This document shows positions 54,453-64,000 of a DNA stretch of 64,000 nucleotides, piece after piece. The notes under the pieces are model-generated. The model saw only the letters and a program-made list of their open reading frames with translations. It made no database searches and had not been told where the DNA came from. Location of the stretch: NCBI GenBank assembly GCA_000226015.1, contig JH153732.1, positions 2,472-66,471 of the forward strand, in the 5' to 3' direction. Position 1 is the stretch's first letter. Each line of letters opens with the position of its first letter. The translations under genes and the position numbers were made by a program. The DNA comes from Mnemiopsis leidyi (Eukaryota; Ctenophora; Tentaculata; Lobata; Bolinopsidae).

Positions 54453-54637
54453 TTCAACAGCGTTTTTGTTATTCTCTTCTTGACTCAAGTGAAAGACAAA
54501 GGATTTAATGGAAATTCATCGATATATTTACGCCATTATCATTTATTTTATAGTAGTTGTTGATAGTATTGAAAGTTTTAATACTTTCAACAGCTACTAT
54601 TTAGTAGCAAGAAGAGAATAACAAAATCACTGTTGAA
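54453..54637. repeat. 185 bp foldback element downstream of Fes/Fer
   Basis: Arms of 30 bp, beginning 'TTCAACAG.G.TTTTGTTAT' (54453-54482) with the inverse at 54608-54637. In the middle is a second palindrome, 'ATAGTAGTTGTTGA' paired with 'TCAACAGCTACTAT'. The inner motif is shared with 36474-36594. Confidence 0.8.
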
Positions 54638-54639
54638 AG

Positions 54640-55228
54640 TTAAGTTGATATCTATGCACGTGATTTTTGTTTTTTATCTGCAGAGTTTGAGGTCAAAGTT
54701 CGTAATCCTCTTTAGCTAATGATAATGTATGTACGATGTGCGAACTTTATTTAACGATGAGCGACGTTTAAAAGATATTTTATTTTCATTTGACATATTT
54801 TACCCGCTTTGTATTTTAATTTTTATCGTAAATAGTATTTTGTGTACATGTATTTTGTTGAAGTTCATTTGTAATCAACTCTTTTACCGTTAATTATTCT
54901 AATATTCTTTGATTTTTATTGATTTTGAATATGATTCAGACACCTTGACCCTGGTTCTCTGGGGTTTTAGCGTTTTTATAGCATTCTCATATTTTCAAAG
55001 GTATATTTATCCAACAAAAAACACCTTAAATATTTCATTATTTAACATATTTTGTCTTAATACTAAAACTCTTGACAGCTTAGCTAAAACCAAGCAAGAT
55101 TGACGACTTTACATACAGAGTGGAACGCGCGTTGAGTAACTTTATATGACTTAAGCATAATTCACACGCGCGTTCAAAACGCAAAATATTTGGATCTGAT
55201 TATTATAGATTTTAAAACTTCAGCTAGA
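54640..55228. other. Intergenic stretch between Fes/Fer and GCAT
   Basis: AT-rich, with a paired 'AACGCGCGTT' and 'CACGCGCGTTC' at 55125-55175 just upstream of the GCAT start. No other feature recognised. Confidence 0.4.
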
Positions 55229-58200
55229 ATGAGAGTCACTGGCCGCCTCTATTCACAAGCTGTAGCAGCACTCAGAAACATCCTTAATGGTGAACTAGAC
55301 TCAATCCACGCGGCCGGTAAGCTTAAGGTCACGACGGTAAGAAACAAGTGCCAAATAATAATCGATAAGTCCTATATCGATAAAAGAAATATACTTGATA
55401 GGGTATTAATTTGTCATTTATGATCCATTTCAAACTTGTAAAGCGGTTTAATATGTCACCCCACTATAGGTACATACAAGAGTGAGCGAGTCATCACAAC
55501 ACCTATGGCGCCGCACATTGGAGTATCTACTAGCAAAGACAAGGTAAATAACTAAATTTCAACAAAAATTACTTGTTTTAGTAATACTTTGACATTATAT
55601 TTTACCAGTGGAGCACACTTATTAACATGACAGCAACTCTGTAGCCTTTTCGTTAAAGAAGCGAAATCAGTTTCGAGCATTTTGAGCTAGTGTAACACAA
55701 TGCCAAAACATACTCATTTTTGTCTCTAGATGCTGAACTTGCTGATCATCTCTAAAGGCATACTTAACTTTGTCTCCATGAGAACAAGTTTTTTGTCTTC
55801 AGGTGCTAAACTTGCTGATTATCTCTAAATACATACTTAACTTTGTCTTCATGACAACAAGTACTTTGTCTCCAGGTGCTAAACTTGCTGATCATCTCTA
55901 AATACGTACTTAACTTTGTCTCCATGACAAAAAGTACTTTGTCTCCAGGTGCTAAACTTGTTAGTCATCTCTAAATACGTACTTAACTTTGTCTCCATGA
56001 CAACAAGTAGTTTGTCTCCAGGTGCTAAACTTGCTGGTCATCTCTAAATACGTACTTAACTTAGACTCCATGACAACAAGTACTTTGTCTCCAGGTGCTA
56101 AACTTGCTAGTCATCTCTAAATACGTTCTTAACTTAGACTCCATGACAACAAGTACTTTGTCTCCAGGTGCTAAACTTGCTAGTCATCTCTAAATACGTA
56201 ATTAACTTTGTCTCCATGACAACAAGTACTTTGTCTCCAGGTGCTAAACTTCTGCTCCAACAACTATCTGGGATTATCCTCCCATCCGGAAGTCATTGCC
56301 GCCGGACACCATGCTTTGGAAACGTTTGGTAACGGTCTTAGCTCCGTCAGATTTATCTGCGGGACACAGGTAGGGTTTATCTACTTTGTTTATAGTGAAC
56401 CTTTTCCGTAGGGAGGCGTCGCAATTTTGTCATGACTGTCAGATCGATATTGATCTGTCGTACCCGGCTTTTTATTGGTAATAAAGGCTGCCACTCGCCA
56501 AGCAAATTTGCATCACATTTCTCCGAACACCGTTTTCTATCGGTATCACATTCCCTGCATATTTCGGTCGAAGTTTACGAAAGATGATAGTTTGACGATG
56601 TTATTTCAGACTATACACAAAGAACTTGAAGAAGCAATCTCCAGATTCCATGGCACAGAAGACACAATTCTTTACATCAGCTGTTTTGACGCTAACGCGG
56701 GTACCTTTTAACTCCTCTTGTTTTGTAAACATTGCTGTAATTTGAAACTTTATTGAGGAAACATTGCAGATTCCTTGTGGTCAAAGTCTATTTCATCCCA
56801 CCATTTCTTGCACTCTGTTTAGTGTTAATATAGTGCCTTCTACATCTGTCCGTGATATTCATATCCATCTCTGCGAAGTTAAGGTCAATTTTTTGTTTTA
56901 TTAGACCATGAAACAGCCGACACACACACTGTTTTAACTGTGCCCTAAATTCTAGGAATATTTGAAACGCTGCTCACTCCTGAGGATGCTGTGTTTTCTG
57001 ACCAACTCAACCACGCGTCTATTATTGACGGTATCCGACTGTGCAAGGCTCAGAAACATCGCTATTTGAATAGAGATATGGCAGGTATGGATACTTATGT
57101 GTAACTAAACCGTCAGTGTTGTTTTATAATTCGCACTTGTGCTTAAACTGAACAGCTTTTGTACATTCTGTGGCCTGTATTACAGTTTATGTCTAGAACC
57201 TTCTGGGGGACGAGAGCTGGACCTCGATTCATGCTTCTAGAAAAATTTCGTTATTTCCCCCCGCAGATCTGGAGAAACAGTTGTCTGAGTCTGATGCACG
57301 TGTAAAGATGATAGTTACTGATGGTGTCTTCAGTATGGACGGTACTATCGCTCCTCTTCCTGAAATATGTGATCTTGCTGACAGATACGGTGCTCTTGTT
57401 TTCATTGATGAATGTCATGCTACTGGCTTTCTCGGTAAGTAGATTCACGTCACGAAATGCAATACTCTTGATTATTGCAATCAACATTGGATTTTAAATC
57501 AAATGCAATTTTTAGTTTTTGAATGACTAAAGAATTTTTAGCTCAAATGTTTGCCAAGTTAACACAATAAAATTCAAATATTCACGCCAGGCAAGACGGG
57601 CCGCGGAACCCCGGAGCTGACCGGAACATGGGACAGGGTTAACATCATCAACAGTACCCTTGGCAAAGCACTAGGAGGTGCTTGCGGAGGATACACTAGT
57701 GGTCCGAAAGAGGTATCTGCCGTCCCCTCTAGACTTTTGTAACCCTGATGGTACCTACCTCCTATTCTTAAGTCTAGACAACTAGTGCAGTTTGAGATTT
57801 TACATTGTCCGATTTTGCTAGGTTTTAATCTTAAAATTTCATATAATTCAAATCGGATCATTAGTCAGCCCCCATATAATCACCTGAACTTGACATGGCT
57901 TTTCCTGTTTAGAATTAAATTCATTTAAACCCAATTACCCGGGAGAACAGTTTCTCTCGCCAGATTATCCAGTTTTTATACCCAATAAATCCTGAAACAA
58001 AACAAACAGTTCAACAGAATTATTCCTCCACATCTCGTATTACCGTGCACATTCACGTGAAATCCTCCCTCAAGTCCCGACCTCTCTCACCGTTAATTGT
58101 CTAATTACTCAATTATCCAGGTGGTGGAACTCCTCAGACAACGATCTCGTCCCTATCTCTTCAGTAACACGATGCCCCCCGCCGTGGTCGGTTCTGCTAT

Positions 58201-58979
58201 CAAGGTTTTCGAGCTGCTCGAGCACAGTGCCGAACTTCCCGAGCTAGTTGACAAGAACACCAAACATTTCAGGTAGGTTTCTTGTTTTTCATTTGATTTT
58301 ACTTAGGATTATAGTTTTTTTAAACGTTGCCGAAACGACGACCTGTAGTTCACGTCACCTGTTATCAGAACTTTGACCACACTGTCAGGATCTGGTCCAT
58401 CGGTTTGCTATTTTGATACATAAAATTGACAAACAGTATTTGCAAAAGTTACCACTGAAATATTTTCGTTACTAAAATAGCCCAGTGTCACATTGAGCTA
58501 TTTGAAGTGCCCCTCTCCAGGAACCGTATGACCGAGGCAGGGTTCACACTGTCCGGCACCGAACATCCTATTTGTCCGGTTATGTTGTATGACGCTGCTT
58601 TAGCAACCTCTTTTGCCGATGAGCTCCTCAAGAGGGGAATTTACGTCATCGGCTTTAGCTTTCCTGTCGTACCTAAAGGTAGGTTCATAAGAAGTTAGAT
58701 ACTTCTAATAAACCTAACTCCTATTTCTTCAATTCTTTAGGAAAGTTTCCAAATATTTCTATCACTCCTTATTAGTTCTCTAGCTGATGGTTTATAAATT
58801 TGAGTTCAAGTCTCTGGGACCAGTACTGTTACTTGTAATGTTATTTAAAGATTTACAAACACATAACATCAGGTCAAGCACGTATACGAGTACAAATGTC
58901 AGCAGCACACACTCCTGAAGATATAGATCGGTGTGTAGACGCGTTTATCGAGGTTGGCAAAGAGAAGAATGTCATCTAA
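55229..58979 (+). CDS. GCAT: Glycine C-acetyltransferase (2-amino-3-ketobutyrate CoA ligase)
   Basis: Ten coding exons join in phase to 405 residues: 55229-55316, 55470-55543, 56241-56369, 56610-56700, 56956-57084, 57267-57434, 57591-57712, 58121-58272, 58521-58678, 58873-58979. The enzyme splits 2-amino-3-ketobutyrate with CoA into glycine and acetyl-CoA, the second step of threonine breakdown, in mitochondria and with PLP. Family marks in order: 'GTYKSERVI', '[16 protein letters not shown]', '[10 protein letters not shown]', '[17 protein letters not shown]', 'TDGVFSMDG', '[16 protein letters not shown]', '[14 protein letters not shown]' with the PLP lysine at about residue 252, '[14 protein letters not shown]', 'ICPVMLYDA', '[16 protein letters not shown]'. 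Human GCAT is 419 residues. The N-terminus [19 protein letters not shown] is short but basic and could serve as a presequence; a further 5' exon is possible. Confidence 0.95.
55730..56251. repeat. 73 bp minisatellite carrying the GCAT exon 3 acceptor
   Basis: Exon-edge copies begin at 55730 (degenerate), 55803, 55876, 55949, 56022, 56095, 56168 and 56241, always 73 bp apart. Seven have TC(T/C)TC(C/T)AG followed by 'GTGCTAAACTT'; the last is the true exon 3 start. The exon diverges from the repeat after 11 bases. Confidence 0.96.
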
Positions 58980-59884
58980 CTGGTTAACCAAGCCTGGCTA
59001 ATTGGCACCGATGACGTCATAATCCTGAGTACTGGTGACGGCATTTGTAGCTCTAGGTTCTTATGATGTATTGGGGAGTGATGACATCATCATAACTTGT
59101 TTAAAAACAAACTTAAAAGACGTCATGAATAACATTGTTGCTCTCCAGATCATTATCCAGCCGGTGCTCCAGTGAGTACCTTGACCCTCTGATATCCTTG
59201 CGACCCTTCTTAGTAAAATTTAATGCTACCGACTATATAGGAGCATTTAGGATTTTAGATTTTTTTTAGCCAGTGGTGGTCTTCAAGATAATCTTTTTAA
59301 TAGGCATGCTCTCAATTTTAAATTCTGAAGCTAAAAGTTTTACACTTTTACTGTTAGGTGTTATAATAATTTAACAAACTTAATTGGTAAATTGTTTATG
59401 TGATGAATATAAATATGCAACTTCTTTAACATAAAACTTCTTTATGCTATAAGATTTCTCTATTTTCAGGATTATGCTAATACTATTCATCTTAAAGTTA
59501 AATCAAAAGAAACTAAAACTAGAAGCTAAAATTTTCTTGGTATTTATTCGTATTTTTTATTTGTAGTGGATTTCATTAGAATATGTGTTATTTAACTTAT
59601 TTGTTTGAAATTTGAAAATGGCTAAGAAATCTTAGATATTTATTGAGGTGCTTTTGGACAAGATGTTATTTGCCACAAATTTATAGGAACTATCAATGCT
59701 GTTTTACTGTTTCACATTTAACTAGCATTGAACGTTCTGTTTCAGATCATTTAAGTATTAAGCCTTTACAAATACGAAGACGATTATTTCATATCGACTT
59801 CAAAACTTTGACTCTGACTCTCTAACAGATAAACTTTAGATGTAATCTATTTACCAAACATTTATTCTCCCAGATGTAACGGAC
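58980..59884. other. Intergenic stretch between GCAT and the membrane protein gene
   Basis: AT-rich. The segment 59640-59825 has short protein-like pieces ('KPLQIRRRLFHIDF') that could be an old LINE tail, not strong enough to call. Confidence 0.35.
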
Positions 59885-61397
59885 ATGGCCGGACATCTGA
59901 TCCTCCTCCTCATCCTTCTACCCCACTTAGTGTACAATTACCACTGCTACAACCAGAAATGTTGGGGAGTAGCTGACAAGGAGAACGTCTCTATAAAATG
60001 TGATCTCGAGTACAACCATTGTAAAGCCGATCCCCAGAACAACAACCCTTTGTGTTTACAGCATTTTGACACCGAAGGTAAGTGAACTAGATTTTATCAG
60101 ATTTCTGTGTGATAATTGGTGGCAATGTACTCTTTCAAGAGATATCATATTCATTATCATGATTATGTATACAATGTAAATAATATGTATACAATATAAA
60201 TAAATAAAAATAAACAACAATCGTATTTTTTCTCCCTTTGCGATTTTGTGCCTTCGGCGTAAGAAGTCATCGATTAAGATTAACGATCGAGGGATTGGTT
60301 GCAAAATGTTTTGTCGTGTTCTGTGTTTACATCCGTTGTTTACTATCTATTGCCAGAAATAGCGGCTGTAATTCTTGTTTAATTTTGTTGTGCAAGATGA
60401 CACCTAAAACTGTAACACAGATTGCTATTTTACCTCACCAAGAACTATAATAAAATTGCTTTACATTGCTACACATTGCTACATTGCTGCATTGTTACAC
60501 ATGGTACACAAGGTCGTATAAAAGAAGACCGATGCACCCAAAATGGGACCCTAACGGCTCACGCCCAATAGTACACCTCTATTGGGCCACCTATAGTGGC
60601 CCAGCAATAGGGTCCCATCAGTGTACCATCAGAGTACCATCAGAGTACCATGAGGGGTGCAAAATGCCATTATGAGGCCATTTAGCCAATCTGGGCCAGC
60701 CTTGCCACATTTGTGCCATGGCGCCCGGGTCCCAATAGGGGTGCACTTTTGGGCGATAGAGAACTATTAGGGTACCATTAGGGTACCAGTAGGGTCCCAT
60801 AAGAGGTGCATCTTTTTTATACGACCCTACACAGGTATAGTGTGCGGAGACCAGTGTAAGTGTGAGTACGACTTCAAGGGGGAGGCAGGATGTCACTGTC
60901 CTAGCAAATACATCATACTTCTAGCCGTTCTTCTTGTCGGAATTTTATTATCAGGTATGTGAAGTACTTAGCTGTTCGTTCGTGTTTTGCTTATAATAAC
61001 CTGTGGTTTACTTGGATGTGTAATAAGAGCTATCTCCTGGTCGGATGTTTCGTAAAGTCGTACATGTTTATTGTTATGATTCTGTCTACTGTACAAAGTT
61101 TGGTAAACAATGATTATTCCATTTTCAGGAACTTCTTTTCTTCCTGTCTACTGTACAAAGTTTGGTAAACAATGATTATTCCATTTTCAGGAACTTCTTT
61201 TCTTCATGTCTACTGTACAAAGTTCGGTAAACAAATATTATTCCATTTTCAGGAACTTCTTGTCTTCCTGTCTACTGTACAAAGTTTGGTAAACAATGAT
61301 TATTCCATTTTCAGGAACTTCTTGGTTCACCTACTACCGATGTAGAGGCAGAAGAAACGGCGAACACAACGACGAAGTTTACAGTAGCGATATTTGA
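59885..61397 (+). CDS. Small Cys-rich single-pass membrane protein
   Basis: Three exons, 59885-60077, 60835-60954 and 61315-61397, join in phase to 131 residues. Signal peptide 'MAGHLILLLILLPHLVYN' (about 1-18). The ectodomain has ten cysteines in the order 'CYNQKC', 'KCDLEYNHC', 'LCLQ', 'VCGDQCKCEYDF', 'GCHC', so five disulfides are possible. Membrane helix 'YIILLAVLLVGILLSG' (about 90-105), then a short basic and acidic tail 'YYRCRGRRNGEHNDEVYSSD' with a possible Tyr motif. The layout is type I. I recognise no family; small receptors or adhesion proteins are candidates. Both introns are odd: a MITE ends at the first acceptor, and the second carries a tandem repeat of its own acceptor. AATAAA at 62500 could end the transcript. 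Confidence 0.8.
60511..60827. mobile_element. 317 bp MITE abutting a splice acceptor
   Basis: Inverted ends 'AGGTCGTATAAAA..' (left) and, inverse, 'GGGTCGTATAAAAAAGATGC' (right), with homology running on through GATGCACC and ATGGGACCC, about 40 bp. The hexamer TACACA flanks it on both sides (60505-60510 and 60828-60833), a clear target-site duplication. No coding capacity. Superfamily not assigned. Confidence 0.88.
61067..61324. repeat. 62 bp minisatellite carrying the last acceptor of the membrane protein gene
   Basis: 'CCATTTTCAG' plus 'GAACTTCTT' occurs with exon-edge positions 61129, 61191, 61253 and 61315, always 62 bp apart. The last is the true exon 3 start. Confidence 0.96.
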
Positions 61398-61684
61398 ACT
61401 TTAACCGGGATCGCTTTGCGATCCAGGCTTAAAGTATTGTCAAGATATGCAGTCGGTGGTGGTGGTAATTTGTTGAGGCCATTGCTTTTTGTTCCTCCTC
61501 AATTGTATCGATTTGAAGCATATTGACAGCTGTTTCAAGCGTGGTTTAGATAAAGTAGTTTTATAGGACTATTATCACATTTTTAACAGTTAGATATTTA
61601 CAGTTCTTACTTGGGCAGTTTATTTTGTAGTTTACACATTAATACCAGACATCATTGATTTGGTCGTACGCCAGAATCTAGACA

Positions 61685-61992
61685 GCAGTGAAGCGGCGGT
61701 AGTGCGGCGGTAGTGCGGCACAAGAACAGCAGTTGTGCGGCAGTACGGTGGCACAAATGATTTGACTTTCATGATGTCCTTTATATGTTAAATGCGGATG
61801 TTTTGTTATCAAAGATTTCAAGATTTTCTAATACACATTATGAACTTGAAGTAACTTCTGCCGCCGTACTGCTTGGGCCACCGTTCTGTGACTGGGCCGC
61901 CAGACTTCGGCCATAGAATTGCCGTATTACTGTCGCGGTACTGTTACTGCCGTACTCGTGCTGCCGCAATACTGCCGCCTCACTGTTCACGA
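61685..61992. repeat. GC-rich foldback of GCGGCAGTACGG units
   Basis: Left arm 61690-61755 holds several 'GTGCGGC(G/A)GTA' units; right arm 61855-61990 holds the inverse ('GCCGCCGTACTGC', 'CTGCCGCAATACTGCCGCC'). About 100 bp of AT-rich spacer. It lies where the 3' UTR of the membrane protein gene would be. Confidence 0.65.
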
Positions 61993-62085
61993 GATTATAT
62001 CCTTCTACGGTTCTAACGAAACGATCTCGCTCAGCTCTGAGCTGCGAGAGTCGGGTATAACCACGACAACCTCACTGTCTTCGGG
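61985..62085. repeat. Dispersed box repeat, inverse orientation
   Basis: 'CACGAGATTATATCC', 'CTCAGCTCTGAGCTGCGAGA', 'GTCGGGTATAACCACGACAA': inverse of the box at 33535. Confidence 0.7.
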
Positions 62086-62270
62086 ATTCTGATGTACGAG
62101 TACTGGTTTTGATCTCACACTTTTTACTTATTTACATTGAAACTTTTACGTTAATTTTTATGGTGAGGGTATATACTAATCTAAATGTTATTTCACTACT
62201 GCTTTAACCAACATTTCCATGTAACCAAAGTTTTTGCATTGCCATCACTATTTGTCTTTAACTAACATTT

Positions 62271-62480
62271 TTGTTAGTATTGTCGCAATGATGTTCATGT
62301 ATCAGTATGTCATGATATGAACTTGTTTGTTAGTATTGTCAATGATGTTCATGTATCAGTATGTCATGATATGAACTTGTTTGTTAGGATTGTCAATGAT
62401 GTTCATGTATCACAGTATGTGATGTTATGAACTTATTTGTTAGGATTGTCAATGATGTTCATGTATCAGTATGTCATGTT
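62271..62480. repeat. 54-56 bp minisatellite, four copies
   Basis: Units starting 'TTGTTAG(T/G)ATTGTC' begin at 62271, 62327, 62381 and 62437. Just upstream of an AATAAA. Confidence 0.9.
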
Positions 62481-62499
62481 ATAGTGTGACTATCACTAC

Positions 62500-62505
62500 A
62501 ATAAA
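62500..62505 (+). terminator. AATAAA, possible poly(A) signal of the membrane protein gene
   Basis: Canonical hexamer about 1.1 kb after the stop at 61397; assignment is by position only. Confidence 0.3.
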
Positions 62506-62571
62506 TGTGATTGATTAACTTATTTGTTATCAAATTTCATTGTTTTGCACTGTCAATTTCAGTATAACTTA

Positions 62572-63215
62572 GGGGTCGTTCACATATGACGGCAGCAAAT
62601 TTTTGGCATTTTTACCCCCTATCCCTCTGTCATCATTCGTCATCGTGAGTAAACCCCCCTAAATTTCGGAGGAAAATTACCATAATGACATCATCAGAAG
62701 TTGGACCCCCAGTTCATGTCAAAAAAACTTAATTTTTGGTTTTTAATTTGCCATCGATTCTTTAAAATTTGCATTCTAAGTCAGTGAAAACACAGTAGTT
62801 CACCAGATTTCTTAATCAGAATACTAATGATAAGAATAAATGATAAGAATAAATAGCGATCTTTTTATAAAATCAGAGTACATCTCGACTATACAATATC
62901 ATCTAACGGGTCATTAAATGCACACGTAAATTTTTGGTCACACCTTGATGAAATTACTTGATGCTCCGACACCAAATACATACAAATACAATTTCAAAAA
63001 AGCAGTAGCACTTCTATCTTTAATGTACATTCTATTTACGTACTAAAAATAATATCCTTATTTAATGAAATTTGATAAAAATTTTGAATAAAATCCTTAA
63101 AATGTTTGATGACATCATCATTGGCCAAACCCCCTCCCCCCTCATCATCAATCATCATCATTTGGAAACCCCCCCCCCCCCCCCCTAGGTGATGACGTCA
63201 TATGTGAACGACCCC
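62572..63215. mobile_element. 644 bp MITE, PIF/Harbinger-like
   Basis: Left end 'GGGGTCGTTCACATATGACG' and its exact inverse at the right end, flanked on both sides by TTA. A 3 bp TTA target fits PIF/Harbinger. Inner part is AT-rich with C-rich tracts near both ends ('CCCCCTATCC', long poly-C before 63186). No transposase. Confidence 0.85.
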
Positions 63216-63394
63216 TTATTGTTATTTATTTTGATGTTTTGATTTTGTTGAAATCAATTTATAGTATTAGTGAACCTTCGGTTTTTGATTCCATGTTAGC
63301 TTAAAATTAAATATCAATGGTTAATAAACTGTTCAAAATGAATGAATAAATGTTTTGCTAGATAGACGCTGAGTAGCCGCATGCCGCAACGTGA

Positions 63395-64000
63395 GACAAG
63401 AATGTAAGTGTTTAGCATGATGGCCGCGACAGTATGACAGTCCTAATTGTAGTAGGTTATCAATCTACAATTAGGGCTGTAGACGGATCTTGACGAGATT
63501 ATATCCGTCTACTCGTTCGGCTCAGCTTTGAGTTGCTAAACCAGTATACTTAGTAGTTAGTAGTTAGTACAGCCCATAGGTATGAGGTAATTGTATTCGA
63601 CTATTCGCGCGCGCGGCTCCAATTCCAAATTCAGACAGGTCGCGACTTGTTCGAATTCGCATACACATATTTGACGAGATTAGCTGCGTGAGTCGGGTAT
63701 CACCGCGACAAACACATATGGGCTATACTGGTAGTGGTTTACAACGCTTTGAGCTGCGAAAGTCTGGTATCACCGTGACAAATATTATATCCAATCTTAT
63801 CTCCAATCTTATCTCGCCAGGGCTCTGTTCAACGGGCGATGCGCGTCTAGAATTTCTTCGAAATTCATGTCGCCAGGCCAGAAATGCGTGACAGCGCGTG
63901 ATGGCCGCGACAGTAGGTTATCAACCTATAATGATACCTAACTCTCGCACTTCACAACTCAAAGCTGAACGAGTAGTGAGCAACGTGACACAAAGCAATT
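63395..64000. repeat. GC-rich modular repeat cluster with several boxes
   Basis: Contains the GTAGGTTATCAA hairpin motif (63452 and again near 63912), 'CAACGGGCGATGCGCGTC', 'GCCAGGCCAGAAATGCGTGA', 'GCGCGCGCGGCTCC' and the box at 63475-63540, 63663-63712, 63738-63785 and 63930-63985. Same modules as 5940-6340 and 33015-33700. Continues past the window end. Confidence 0.65.

Noticed and set aside
59643-59825. LINE tail downstream of GCAT
   Set aside because: Only a few residues look familiar; too weak to call.

Overview
The window is nuclear DNA of an invertebrate animal. Genes are split by GT-AG introns (one possible GC-AG), DNA is AT-rich, and intergenic and intronic DNA is full of decayed LINEs, MITEs, foldback elements and minisatellites. 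The proteins are clear animal orthologues, but the sequence alone does not fix the phylum. Minisatellites that run across exon-intron borders have, as I recall, been described in amphioxus; that is a hint, not an identification.

Layout. 1-465: open end of an unrecognised minus-strand ORF. 1.4-1.7 kb: LINE scrap. 2.05-4.1 kb: minus-strand aquaporin gene without a recognisable last helix. 4.1-12.5 kb: repeats (GC-rich modular repeats, LINE 3' end, hairpin cluster, Ty3/Gypsy-like fossil, pogo-like MITE). 12.5-31.8 kb: SR-protein kinase (SRPK) in 16 coding exons with one 10.7 kb intron. 32-34.5 kb: repeats. 34.6-36.0 kb: a doubtful small minus-strand gene head to head with an intronless RPA-interacting protein (RPAIN). 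36.7-45.6 kb: cyclin K, whose 6.4 kb fifth intron contains a complete minus-strand gene for a secreted protein, a LINE scrap and a duplicated repeat at a gap. 46.2-54.1 kb: Fes/Fer-type F-BAR/SH2 tyrosine kinase, 15 exons. 55.2-59.0 kb: glycine C-acetyltransferase (GCAT), 10 exons. 59.9-61.4 kb: small cysteine-rich single-pass membrane protein. 61.7-64.0 kb: GC-rich foldback, minisatellite, Harbinger-like MITE and modular repeats.

Functionally the genes are unrelated neighbours: nuclear RNA-processing and transcription (SRPK, cyclin K), DNA replication/repair support (RPAIN), signalling at membranes (Fes/Fer), mitochondrial threonine/glycine metabolism (GCAT), water or solute transport (aquaporin).

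The most striking signal is shared by every intron-containing plus-strand gene: tandem repeats with units of 39-73 bp copy a splice site together with the adjoining exon edge. Six junctions carry such arrays, and a seventh intron is built almost wholly of a short tandem repeat. In the last gene a 317 bp MITE has also landed on a 3' splice site so that its target-site duplication rebuilds the acceptor. The exon models were derived by reading splice sites and phases by hand; all phases close without internal stops in the main genes.
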